Part shown: positions 1 through 7,086 of the stretch, one piece after another | Position numbering within the stretch: the stretch's first letter is position 1 | How the letters are laid out: each line of letters starts with the position of its first letter | DNA from: Bacteroidales bacterium | Lineage (GTDB): Bacteria; Bacteroidota; Bacteroidia; Bacteroidales; JAADGE01 | DNA length: 7,622 nt | Assembly (NCBI GenBank): GCA_029934265.1 | Contig: JAOZMN010000137.1 | Location: forward strand, 1 to 7,622 | Reading direction: 5' to 3' | Program-made: the position numbers and the translations under genes | The notes under the pieces: generated by a model | Told to the model about the DNA's origin: nothing | Seen by the model: the letters and a program-made list of their open reading frames with translations, nothing else | Database searches by the model: none

Positions 1-2
1 AG

Positions 3-926
3 CTGATAAACGACCCCGAGTTAAACAAATTGTGGACATTCAGTAAATTTTCTTTCAATAAATTATTTGATTTCCTTAGAGAAAATTCTCCGGTCAGGAA
101 AGCAAAAATTATCATTCTCGATACAGGGATAGATGCAGAGCATGAAGATATATCCGGAAATTATGTTTCGCTCGACAATAGATACGATACTGATATAAAC
201 GGACACGGAACTCACTGTGCCGGAATAGCTTGTGGTGTTTCAAACAACGAATTAGGAATTGCATCTTTAAATTTGACAAATAATTATACTCAAATTACAA
301 GCATTAAAGTACTTGGCGATGCCGGAAGCGGAACTCAAGAAGGAATTATTGACGGAATAATACTTGCAGCCGACAACGGTGCAGACGTAATTTCCATGTC
401 GCTTGGCGGACGTGCTACCGACAAAAGAGAACAAGCTTATACAGAGGCTTTTGAATATGCAAATAAAAAAGGTGCCATTGTAGTGGTTGCTGCCGGAAAC
501 AGCAATCAAGATGCTCAAAAACATATTCCTGCAAAATGCAAAAATGTAATAACCGTATCGGCTGTCGATGAAAATATGGAAAAAGCAAGTTTTTCAAATA
601 CCGTCGAAAATATTGCCATGCCGATAAGTGCCGCAGGTGTGAATATTTATTCTACTTTCCCGAATAATAATTATAAATCTTTGAACGGTACATCTATGGC
701 AACTCCTTATGTAGCAGGACTTATAGGAATAATGAAATCTTTAAAACCGGATTTGACAACAGAAGAAGCATACAACATATTGGCATCTACCGGGAAAGAT
801 ACAAAACAAACCGAAAAAACAGGAAAATTTATTCAGCCGTTTATCGCACTTTCGGCAACGGCACAGAAAGCAGGAAATATTAAAAATAAAATTTCTAATT
901 TCTTTGTAAAATTAATTTCATATTAA
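3..926 (+). CDS. Subtilisin-like serine protease (peptidase family S8), 5' end cut off by the window edge
   Basis: This is a serine endopeptidase with the subtilase catalytic domain. The reading frame is open back to base 3, so the N-terminus (prodomain and any signal peptide) lies outside the window. A TTG at 30 is in frame but unlikely to be the start, because the codons before it (NDPELNKLW) resemble the NDP...QW segment that often precedes the catalytic domain in subtilases. Numbered from that TTG, the catalytic set is complete: Asp31 in ILDTGID (base 120), His59 in GHGTHCAG (204), oxyanion Asn157 in AAGNS (498) and Ser222 in NGTSMATP (693). The protein ends about 75 residues after the serine in a basic, hydrophobic tail (FFVKLISY). 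I see no type IX secretion C-terminal domain. It is followed after 6 bases by gldG, so the two are probably co-transcribed. An envelope location is inferred; the substrate is unknown. Confidence 0.93.
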   Translation: MINDPELNKLWTFSKFSFNKLFDFLRENSPVRKAKIIILDTGIDAEHEDISGNYVSLDNRYDTDINGHGTHCAGIACGVSNNELGIASLNLTNNYTQITSIKVLGDAGSGTQEGIIDGIILAADNGADVISMSLGGRATDKREQAYTEAFEYANKKGAIVVVAAGNSNQDAQKHIPAKCKNVITVSAVDENMEKASFSNTVENIAMPISAAGVNIYSTFPNNNYKSLNGTSMATPYVAGLIGIMKSLKPDLTTEEAYNILASTGKDTKQTEKTGKFIQPFIALSATAQKAGNIKNKISNFFVKLISY

Positions 927-932
927 GTTTAA

Positions 933-2624
933 ATGAAAAATAAATTAGTAAAAACAATTTTAATATATATCGGAATTATTGCAGTAGGCTGGATTCTATC
1001 TGTAAAATTCACTCGTTTCGATTTGACAAGCGAAAAACGTTTTACACTTTCCGACTACACTAAAAAAATATTAGAAAATCTTAACGATGATATTTATATA
1101 AAAATATACCTTGCCGGTGATGATTTGCCGTCCGGATTCATAAAATTAAAAACCGCTTTAGAAGAAATTATTGATGAATTTGCAGTATATTCTGATTTTA
1201 GTATTGAATATGAATTTATAAATCCTACCGAAAGCGACGATAAAGAAGACCGTTTCAAAATGTATAAATCACTTCTCGAACAAGGACTTACACCTATCGA
1301 AACTCACGAAGAAACAGAAGAAGGTAAAACATCTCAAAAAATGGTATTTCCCGGAATTATTGTTACTTTTAAAGGAAAAGAACTCGGCGTAAACATTCTG
1401 AAAAACGACCGACATTTTGCACCGGAAAGTGAACAAAATATCAATAATTCCATACAGGCTTTGGAATACGAGCTTACAAACGCAATTCAAAAAATTAATA
1501 AAAATAAAAAACCGCAAATTGCTTTTATCGAAGGACACGGTGAACTTAACGAATATCAAGTTATGGACATCAGCAGGATTTTATCGGAATATTATATGGT
1601 GCAACGAGGTAAAATAGGAGGTAAAATAGGAATTTTAGACAATTTCGAGGCGATAATAATAGCAAAACCAAGAAAAGAATTTTCCGAAAAAGATAAGTTT
1701 GTTATCGACCAATATATTATGAATGGCGGAAAAGCCTTATTCCTACTCGAAAGTACAGACGTGCGATTGGACAGCTTATATATTAATTCAGAAACTTACG
1801 CATTGCAAACAAGTAATAATCTCGAAGACCAACTTTTCAGATACGGGGCAAGAGTAAATGCGGAACTTTTATTGGACAAACAATGTTCTTCTATCGGAGT
1901 AGCCGTTGAAGGAACGGACGGACAGCCGAGAATCGAGCTTTTTCCTTGGCTTTATTTTCCTGTAATCGTTTCCGATAATACTCATGTAATTTCAAAATAT
2001 ATAGATTTTATTCATACCGAATTTGTCGGTACGATTGATACGGTCGGCGAAAATACGAATGTTAAAAAGACAATTTTGCTTAAAAGTTCAAAATATACAA
2101 AAAAAGCTCCGGTTCCGATTCATATCGAACTGCAATCTGTTGAAAAAGATATAGATAACAAACAATTAGTCGGAGGAGTACAAAATATTGCAGTACTTTT
2201 GGAAGGAAAATTTACTTCAAATTTCAAAAATCAATCTGTAAATAAATATTTTCCGAAATTTCCGCAGGACAGCCTGAAAAAGGAGAGTAAGGAAACTAAA
2301 ATTATTGTGGTTGCCGATGGAGATATTATCAAAAACGAAGTAAGCTCGAAAGGAAAACCCTCACCGATAGGTTTCGACAAATTTTCAAAACAAACTTTTG
2401 AGGGTAATAAAGAATTTATACTCAATGCAGTAAATTATCTTTGTAAAGATGCCGGATTAATGACAATCCGTTCGAGAGAGTTAAAAATGCGATTGCTTGA
2501 TATGGATAAGGTTAAAGAAAATAAATTTACAATTCAGATGATAAATATAGTTTTGCCGGTTGTTTTTATAGTTTTATTCGGAATAATAATTTTTTATATC
2601 AGAAAAAGAAAATATACAAAATAA
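933..2624 (+). CDS. gldG: GldG-type gliding-associated ABC transporter auxiliary/substrate-binding protein
   Basis: This is a membrane-anchored protein of the GldG family, which in Flavobacterium works with the permease GldF and ATPase GldA and is linked to gliding. Many non-gliding Bacteroidota also carry it, so motility cannot be inferred. The 563 residues are near the usual family length. A transmembrane segment (about residues 6-24) is followed by the characteristic RFDLTSEKRFTLS (28-40), a long extracytoplasmic region of the ABC-transporter auxiliary type with FIEGHGE at 198-204, the conserved end segment RSRELKMRLLD (513-523), and a second membrane helix (about 536-556) ending in basic RKRK. 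The ATG at 933 comes 6 bases after the protease stop with no Shine-Dalgarno site, which is normal in this phylum. No gldF is visible; if present it would lie upstream of the protease or elsewhere. The family call is firm; the transported substrate is unknown. Confidence 0.92.
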   Translation: MKNKLVKTILIYIGIIAVGWILSVKFTRFDLTSEKRFTLSDYTKKILENLNDDIYIKIYLAGDDLPSGFIKLKTALEEIIDEFAVYSDFSIEYEFINPTESDDKEDRFKMYKSLLEQGLTPIETHEETEEGKTSQKMVFPGIIVTFKGKELGVNILKNDRHFAPESEQNINNSIQALEYELTNAIQKINKNKKPQIAFIEGHGELNEYQVMDISRILSEYYMVQRGKIGGKIGILDNFEAIIIAKPRKEFSEKDKFVIDQYIMNGGKALFLLESTDVRLDSLYINSETYALQTSNNLEDQLFRYGARVNAELLLDKQCSSIGVAVEGTDGQPRIELFPWLYFPVIVSDNTHVISKYIDFIHTEFVGTIDTVGENTNVKKTILLKSSKYTKKAPVPIHIELQSVEKDIDNKQLVGGVQNIAVLLEGKFTSNFKNQSVNKYFPKFPQDSLKKESKETKIIVVADGDIIKNEVSSKGKPSPIGFDKFSKQTFEGNKEFILNAVNYLCKDAGLMTIRSRELKMRLLDMDKVKENKFTIQMINIVLPVVFIVLFGIIIFYIRKRKYTK

Positions 2625-2660
2625 AGTCTTCGAGCAATTTTGCATAAAATCACAGATAAT

Positions 2661-2709
2661 AAAAAAGCAAATAAAATCTGTAAATTTAACCGGTTTTATT
2701 TGCTTTTTT
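2661..2709. terminator. Bidirectional intrinsic terminator between convergent gldG and korB
   Basis: A 16-base perfect inverted repeat (2661-2676 with 2694-2709) extends by one G-T and one C-G pair and encloses a loop of about 12 bases. The right arm ends in six T on the plus strand, and the left arm begins with six A, giving six T on the minus strand. It can therefore serve gldG (stop 2624) and korB (stop 2733). The 108-base gap between the two convergent genes holds nothing else recognisable. Confidence 0.88.
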
Positions 2710-2732
2710 ATATTGAAAATTAAAACTTACTT

Positions 2733-3746
2733 TCAGACAGTCCAAGTGCTTCCGCTGTTAAGCAAATCGTCCATACATTTTATAGATGATTTGGCTTTGA
2801 CTTCTTCAATTTGTTTTGTCATAAGTCCATCGTAAGTCGGAGCATCTACTGCCCGTATAACACCGAGTGCTACAGGGAAATTGGGAGTTTGCATATCAAT
2901 AAGAGCCGAATGTAAAAATGTTGCTTCCATATAAGCATCGTGTATCAATATATCATCAAGAGTTACACCGTTTTCACCTATAGTTACAACTTTAAGTTCG
3001 TAACCGTCGAGTACCAAACCTTTATTTTTATCTTTTCCGAAAAGCATTGGTTTGCCGTGTTCAAGCCAAAGTTGAGCATCGTCTCTTGTGTCTTTCGATG
3101 TTATCGGTTTATAACAACCATCGTTATAAATTACACAATTTTGCAATATTTCAATTACCGAAGTTCCTTTAAATTTTTCGGCTTCAATAAAAATATCGGT
3201 AGTTTCTTTAATTTTAATATCTACCGTTCTTGCAAAAAACTTACCTCTTGCCCCTATTGCCAGTTCTCCCGGCGAAAACGGAGATTCTATTGTTCCGTAA
3301 GGCGATGTTTTTGTTACTTGTCCGAAAAGAGAAGTCGGAGAATATTGTCCTTTTGTGAGACCGTAAATTTGGTTATTCAACAAAACGATATTCAAATTAA
3401 CGTTTCTTCTTATTTCGTGAATAAAATGGTTTCCACCTATTGCCAGCGAGTCGCCGTCTCCGGTTATTTGCCAAACGCTTAAATCCGGATTGGCAGTTTT
3501 AACCCCGGAAGCAAGAACACCCGCACGCCCGTGTATTCCGTGAAATCCGTAAGTATTCATATAATAAGGAAAACGAGACGAACAACCGATACCGGAAATT
3601 ACGGCAAAATCTTCTTTATTTCGTCCCATTTGTGCCATCGCTTTTTGGAGAGCATTCATTACTCCTATGTCACCGCAACCCGGACACCAACGTACCTCTT
3701 GGTCGCTTTTGAAATCTTTAAACGTATATTGTTGTGTTTGTGCCAT
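2733..3746 (-). CDS. korB: 2-oxoacid (probably 2-oxoglutarate):ferredoxin oxidoreductase, beta subunit
   Basis: This beta subunit binds thiamine diphosphate and a [4Fe-4S] cluster. With KorA it carries out reversible CoA-dependent oxidative decarboxylation of a 2-oxoacid, most likely 2-oxoglutarate to succinyl-CoA, reducing ferredoxin in the cytoplasm. The 337 residues are full length. Cys21 and Cys24 (WCPGCGD), Cys55 (GIGCS) and Cys204 (LQNC) match the spacing of the four cluster cysteines in the Sulfolobus enzyme. The thiamine-diphosphate motif runs from TGDGDS (95-100) to NNQIYG (124-129). The ATG at 3746 lies 2 bases after the korA stop, so translation is probably coupled. The stop is TGA. 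Substrate choice is inferred from family resemblance; pyruvate or branched-chain 2-oxoacids are not excluded. Confidence 0.94.
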   Translation of the reverse strand: MAQTQQYTFKDFKSDQEVRWCPGCGDIGVMNALQKAMAQMGRNKEDFAVISGIGCSSRFPYYMNTYGFHGIHGRAGVLASGVKTANPDLSVWQITGDGDSLAIGGNHFIHEIRRNVNLNIVLLNNQIYGLTKGQYSPTSLFGQVTKTSPYGTIESPFSPGELAIGARGKFFARTVDIKIKETTDIFIEAEKFKGTSVIEILQNCVIYNDGCYKPITSKDTRDDAQLWLEHGKPMLFGKDKNKGLVLDGYELKVVTIGENGVTLDDILIHDAYMEATFLHSALIDMQTPNFPVALGVIRAVDAPTYDGLMTKQIEEVKAKSSIKCMDDLLNSGSTWTV

Positions 3747-3748
3747 GA

Positions 3749-5581
3749 TTATTTTTCTAAAATTTGTTTAACTTTATTTTTTAATTCTAAAACGGTAAAT
3801 GGTAATCCTTGGATTTTATTATATTGAAGGAAATCATATTCGTGATAAATTCCTCTCAAATAACCTACAAATTGACCGAGATTTATTTCACATACAAGAA
3901 TATGTTTGTATTTAGAAAAAATTTCGCCGGTATTTTTCGGAAGAGGATTTATATAATTAAAATGAGCATGAGCAACAGGAACTCCTTCTTCTTCAAGTTC
4001 TCTGACAGCAGTAATCAAATGACCCTCTGTACTCCCCCACCCTACAAGTAAGATGTCTGCATTTTCACTTCCTTCGACTTCCTGTTCGGGATAAAAATCA
4101 GCTATTTTTTTAACCTTATCATCTCTAAGATGACTCATTACTTCATGATTTTCAGGAACATAAGAAACATTACCGGTCAAATCCATTTTTTCCAAACCTC
4201 CGATTCTATGTTCTAATCCCGCCATTCCGGGTATTGCCCAAGTTCTGACAAGATTTTCATCTCGTTCGTAAGGTAAATATTTTCCATCGGCTTTCGCTTC
4301 TGCAAATTTTGGTTTTATTTCCGGAAAATCGGACATGCTCGGGATTTTCCAAGGTTCACTTCCATTTGCAAGAAAACCATCTGTAAGTAAGATGACAGGA
4401 GTCATATGCTCCAATGCGACTTTTGCCGCTTCAAAAGCATATTTAAAACAATTCGACGGTGTACTTGCCGCAATTACCGGAAGCGGACTTTCTCCGTTTC
4501 TTCCATAAAGTGCTTGCAATAAGTCTGATTGTTCTGTTTTTGTCGGTAAACCTGTCGAAGGTCCGCCTCTTTGTACGTTCACAACTACAAGTGGAAGTTC
4601 TGTAATAACCGCTAAACCGATAGCTTCACTTTTTAGTGCCAATCCCGGTCCGGAAGTTGAAGTTGCCGCCAATTTACCGGCAAAACTTGCACCAATAGAA
4701 GTAACAACTCCTCCAATTTCGTCTTCTGCTTGGAAAGATTTAGCTCCTAAGTCTTTTCTTAAAGCGACTTCCTGCAAAATTTCTGTTGCCGGAGTTATAG
4801 GATATGAACCCAAGAATAATTCCAATCCTGCTTTTTCGGCTGCGGCAAGCAGTCCCCAAGCTGCAGCTTGATTTCCGTTAATATTTCGATATTTTCCGGG
4901 AACTATTTCTCCGGGTTGTATTCTATAAGACGGCATTGCATGTATATTTATTGCAAAATTAAAACCGTCTCTCAATACTTTTTTATTCGCTTCTACTATC
5001 GAAGGCTTTTTGGCAAATTTCTTTTCAAAAAACTCTTCCGTATGTTTCAAAGGATAATCAAACAAGTTGTAAATAATCCCGAGTGCGAACATATTTTTAC
5101 TTCGAAGCATATCTTTGGAAGAAAGTCCCATATCTTTCAAACTTTCCTTTGTAAAGGTCGAAATTTTAGCTTGGATAACATTGTAGTTATCTAAAATTTC
5201 AGTTTTAATTCCTTCATTTGTCCACTCTGCTTTTTTGATATTTTTCTCCGTAAAAGAGTCAATATCCACAATTATAGTTCCGCCATCTTTCACCCGCTCT
5301 CTGTTTGCTTTGAGAGCAGCCGGGTTCATGGCAACAAGTACATCGTAATAATCACCCGGCGTATCTACTATTTTTCCGAAATGCAGTTGAAAGCCGGATA
5401 CTCCTCCAACAGTTCCTTGCGGAGCCCTGATTTCTGCCGGATAATCCGGAAATGTTGATACATCTTCGCCTAAAAGTGCCGAGGTATGCGAAAGTTGCGT
5501 CCCGGTAAGTTGCATTCCGTCTCCGGAGTCGCCTGCAAATTTGATAACGACTTCATCAACTTCAATGATTTTTTTATTCAT
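3749..5581 (-). CDS. korA: 2-oxoacid (probably 2-oxoglutarate):ferredoxin oxidoreductase, fused gamma-alpha subunit
   Basis: This is the large subunit of the KorAB enzyme, in the two-subunit form where the gamma domain is fused in front of alpha. The 610 residues are typical. The gamma domain covers about 1-200 (FAGDSGDGMQLTG at 15-27). The alpha pyrimidine-binding domain starts near 235 and carries the YPITP signature (260-264), the ATSTSGPG loop (306-313) and VQRGGPSTGLPTKTEQSD (336-353), whose arginine is expected to contact the substrate carboxylate. The C-terminal domain runs from about 505 to 605 (LLVGWGSTEG at 511-520). There is no ferredoxin domain, so electrons must go to a separate ferredoxin, none of which is encoded here. 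It is first in a korA-korB operon; a promoter-like -7 box lies about 70 bases upstream. Both genes look intact. Confidence 0.95.
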   Translation of the reverse strand: MNKKIIEVDEVVIKFAGDSGDGMQLTGTQLSHTSALLGEDVSTFPDYPAEIRAPQGTVGGVSGFQLHFGKIVDTPGDYYDVLVAMNPAALKANRERVKDGGTIIVDIDSFTEKNIKKAEWTNEGIKTEILDNYNVIQAKISTFTKESLKDMGLSSKDMLRSKNMFALGIIYNLFDYPLKHTEEFFEKKFAKKPSIVEANKKVLRDGFNFAINIHAMPSYRIQPGEIVPGKYRNINGNQAAAWGLLAAAEKAGLELFLGSYPITPATEILQEVALRKDLGAKSFQAEDEIGGVVTSIGASFAGKLAATSTSGPGLALKSEAIGLAVITELPLVVVNVQRGGPSTGLPTKTEQSDLLQALYGRNGESPLPVIAASTPSNCFKYAFEAAKVALEHMTPVILLTDGFLANGSEPWKIPSMSDFPEIKPKFAEAKADGKYLPYERDENLVRTWAIPGMAGLEHRIGGLEKMDLTGNVSYVPENHEVMSHLRDDKVKKIADFYPEQEVEGSENADILLVGWGSTEGHLITAVRELEEEGVPVAHAHFNYINPLPKNTGEIFSKYKHILVCEINLGQFVGYLRGIYHEYDFLQYNKIQGLPFTVLELKNKVKQILEK

Positions 5582-5652
5582 GATTTGATGTTTGAGATTA
5601 TAAGGTTTTACCCCTGTTTATATGTTAATTAATTAGTTATAAATATAGACGA

Positions 5653-5660
5653 CAAATATA
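5653..5660 (-). promoter_or_regulatory. Probable -7 box of the korAB promoter
   Basis: Read on the minus strand this is TATATTTG, an exact match to the Bacteroidota -7 consensus TAnnTTTG. It lies 71 bases upstream of the korA start codon, so the transcript would have a leader of roughly 65 bases. No clear TTTG -33 element sits at the expected distance; the nearest T-rich stretch is TGTTTT at 5680-5675. In such AT-rich DNA an eight-base match can be chance, so this is moderate support only. Confidence 0.45.
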
Positions 5661-5694
5661 ATAATACAATTTAGAAAACAGATAAAATTTAGTT

Positions 5695-5720
5695 ATTTTA
5701 ATGATATTTATCAATAAAAT
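5695..5720. repeat. AT-rich inverted repeat between the acyltransferase gene and korA
   Basis: The arms 5695-5706 and 5709-5720 are complementary at 11 of 12 positions, with almost no loop. The repeat starts 33 bases past the stop of the minus-strand acyltransferase gene and lies upstream of the korA -7 box. It could be a weak terminator for the acyltransferase, although no clean T-run follows on the minus strand, or an operator near the korA promoter. Base composition makes a chance origin possible. Confidence 0.35.
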
Positions 5721-5752
5721 GGTGTTATTTATAATAATTCTAAATATGTAGA

Positions 5753-6658
5753 TTATTTGATTAGAAAATTAAATTTGCTGTATTTAAAATTATAATAATT
5801 TTGCTCGTAAGCTCCCCAGCCTTTAAAATAGCGTTCCAAACCGGGTATATTCGAGCCTTCAAAATCTAAAATTATATTTTTATCGGAAAATTCTCTGATA
5901 AAATTATCCATTATTAAAAATGAAGCATTCTTTTTTTTTCCTTCGTCATTTGAAGCCGAAAAAATATAATACGCCCTGCTCTTATCTACAATAAAAAAAC
6001 TTGCCGCAATTATTTCATTTTTTTCATTCCTTATTTCAATGTATTTATAATGACCGTTTTGAGTAATATATTTTAGTAATTCCGTAAAAACCTCTTGCAT
6101 CTGAACAGTAAATTCAATTTTTGAGTTTTTCATTTTAAATTCAAGAAACTCTCTTATATATAAAGTGTATGAAATTTTAAAATTTTCTTTCCGGCTTTTT
6201 TTGATATTCCGTTTTGTGTTTGTATTGAAATTTTTATAAAGTTCATCATAAGTTATATTCAAATTTAGAATAAAATTTTTTTTACTTACAAAAAGAAATT
6301 TTTTACCGATATTAATATCCGGAATAAGTGAATAATTCAAATTTGTATCTATATACAAAAAATTACGCATAGCTTGTCTTAAAAACAAGTTTAGTGCACT
6401 TTTAGACAAGTGTGTTTTGCAAAATACACCAAGTTGTTGGACAAATGTCGGCTTTACTATGTATTTTAATCCGACTTTCTTTTTATAAGGAAGTGGCATC
6501 ACCGCAGAATAATCAGGGTATATAATTGCATCAAAATTACAGGAAGTTATTTTCAAATACCAATAGTATCCGTATATCATCTTATTATGTGAATTTTGAA
6601 TACAAGAATTCCATTTTTTAATGTCAATATCCTTATGCTTTATATATATCGGTTTCAT
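5753..6658 (-). CDS. FemAB/GNAT-like acyltransferase of unknown substrate
   Basis: The protein resembles a Bacteroidota group of about 300-residue proteins with a FemAB-like/GNAT fold (Acetyltransf_6 type). Members are predicted to transfer an acyl or aminoacyl group, but I know of no established substrate. Visible features are an N-terminal half with MPLPYKKK (54-61) and QQLGVF (74-79), then NTKRNIKKS (147-155), which fits the basic NTRRNIRK-type segment of the family. The C-terminal acyltransferase half includes FFIVDKSRAYYIFSASNDEG (221-240), LDFEGSN (264-270) and ERYFKGWGA (275-283). The 301 residues are full length, and no signal peptide or membrane helix is seen. It is more AT- and Lys/Asn-rich than korAB, with runs of 9 and 8 A on its coding strand (5939-5931 and 6283-6276). 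It has the same orientation as korA but lies 171 bases upstream, so it is probably a separate unit. I see no convincing promoter for it. Confidence 0.8.
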   Translation of the reverse strand: MKPIYIKHKDIDIKKWNSCIQNSHNKMIYGYYWYLKITSCNFDAIIYPDYSAVMPLPYKKKVGLKYIVKPTFVQQLGVFCKTHLSKSALNLFLRQAMRNFLYIDTNLNYSLIPDINIGKKFLFVSKKNFILNLNITYDELYKNFNTNTKRNIKKSRKENFKISYTLYIREFLEFKMKNSKIEFTVQMQEVFTELLKYITQNGHYKYIEIRNEKNEIIAASFFIVDKSRAYYIFSASNDEGKKKNASFLIMDNFIREFSDKNIILDFEGSNIPGLERYFKGWGAYEQNYYNFKYSKFNFLIK

Positions 6659-6711
6659 TTTTTCGATTTTTCAAATTTCAAAGCAAGTTAATACTTTATT
6701 GAAACCGAAAA

Positions 6712-6740
6712 AAATATTATTGGAAATATTATTGGAAATA
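6712..6740. repeat. 12-base tandem repeat, about 2.4 copies
   Basis: The unit AAATATTATTGG occurs twice without mismatch (6712-6723, 6724-6735) and is followed by the first five bases of a third copy. It lies 54 bases upstream of the acyltransferase start codon, where a promoter for that gene would be expected. Confidence 0.85.
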
Positions 6741-6796
6741 GTCACTATGTACGGTTAATGTATTGCTACTCATTTAATTACGAAGTACTTTATTTT

Positions 6797-6816
6797 CTGT
6801 ATTCCATGCAATACAG
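6797..6816. repeat. Small inverted repeat (7-base stem, 6-base loop)
   Basis: CTGTATT (6797-6803) pairs with AATACAG (6810-6816) around the loop CCATGC. On the plus strand it is followed by a T-rich stretch (6819-6827), which looks like a weak terminator, yet no plus-strand gene lies upstream in this region. An operator or chance are equally possible. Confidence 0.4.
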
Positions 6817-6939
6817 GATTTGTTTTTAAAATATTTTGCTCGAAAGTATATTATTTTCGTATGCAGTTTTCGTATTTATTTACAGACCGATATAATAACT
6901 TGTCAAAAAAATGTTAATAAGTTTATAGGTATTATATAC

Positions 6940-6963
6940 AAAACATTATGTAAAACATTTTGT
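6940..6963 (+). repeat. 12-base tandem duplication overlapping the ATPase promoter
   Basis: AAAACATTATGT (6940-6951) is followed directly by AAAACATTTTGT (6952-6963), with one difference in twelve bases. That difference turns ATTATG into ATTTTG in the second copy and creates the TTTG used as the proposed -33 element. Downstream, TTTTGTAC occurs at 6958-6965 and again at 6984-6991, so the two promoter elements themselves sit in an 8-base direct repeat. Confidence 0.7.
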
Positions 6964-6988
6964 ACTTTAAATTATTTATCTACTTTTG
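6959..6988 (+). promoter_or_regulatory. Bacteroidota-type promoter for the ATPase gene
   Basis: TTTG (6959-6962) and TACTTTTG (6981-6988) fit the -33 TTTG and -7 TAnnTTTG elements used by the primary sigma factor of this phylum, with an 18-base spacer that is within the accepted range. Transcription would start near 6993-6996, giving a leader of about 45 bases before the ATG at 7041. It is the only place in the window where I found both elements together. Confidence 0.6.
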
Positions 6989-7014
6989 TACCAAGAAATT
7001 AAAGGAAAATTTCA

Positions 7015-7086
7015 ATGTGTACAGTAAACAATACAATTAAATGGAAGAGCTGTTTGAGCGGTTTGCCCTCAAAATCAGGAATTTAG
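7015..7086 (+). other. Short upstream ORF overlapping the ATPase start (23 codons)
   Basis: An ATG at 7015 opens a 23-codon frame ending with TAG at 7084-7086, out of frame with the ATPase gene and overlapping its first 46 bases. It is preceded by AAAGGA (7001-7006 approximately) at Shine-Dalgarno spacing, whereas the ATPase ATG at 7041 has no such site and directly follows an in-frame TAA (7038). The peptide (MCTVNNTIKWKSCL...) resembles nothing I know. It may be a leader ORF affecting translation, or chance. Confidence 0.25.

Larger units (their letters stand above)
6659..7040. other. 382-base AT-rich divergent intergenic region
   Basis: This lies between the divergently transcribed acyltransferase gene and the ATPase fragment. 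I see no protein-coding segment with family resemblance, no tRNA and no insertion sequence. It holds two 12-base tandem duplications (6712-6740 and 6940-6963), a small hairpin (6797-6816), a perfect palindrome AAGTACTT (6783-6790), a 9-base direct repeat TTTTCGTAT (6854-6862 approximately, and 6867-6875) and a promoter for the ATPase gene. The density of short repeats suggests either regulation or leftover DNA from a decayed element. Confidence 0.6.

Noticed and set aside
30..32. TTG at 30 as the true start of the S8 protease
   Set aside because: The frame is open to the window edge, and the residues just before the TTG fit the segment that normally precedes the catalytic domain, so the gene is better read as cut by the window.
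2940..3482. 180-codon open frame on the plus strand inside korB
   Set aside because: It lies wholly antisense to korB, whose cluster cysteines and thiamine-diphosphate motif are intact. The translation is rich in Cys, Tyr, Phe and Ser, as expected of an antisense shadow, and resembles no family I know.
3749..5581. Classification of KorA/KorB as pyruvate:ferredoxin oxidoreductase
   Set aside because: The single-chain pyruvate enzyme common in Bacteroidota is about 1,180 residues. The two-subunit fused gamma-alpha form is usually assigned to 2-oxoglutarate, though specificity cannot be proven from sequence alone.
6669..6690. Possible promoter for the acyltransferase on the minus strand (TTGCTTTG or TAACTTG)
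   Set aside because: Each is one base away from the TAnnTTTG pattern and neither has a TTTG at the right distance upstream; too weak to annotate.
6820..7002. 60-codon open frame in the intergenic region
   Set aside because: It resembles no known family, overlaps the proposed promoter of the ATPase gene and has no supporting ribosome-binding context. Treated as chance.
6659..7040. Possible CRISPR-like or attachment-site array from the clustered short repeats
   Set aside because: The repeats are 8-12 bases, mostly directly adjacent, of different sequences and without regular unique spacers. No integrase or cas gene is present.
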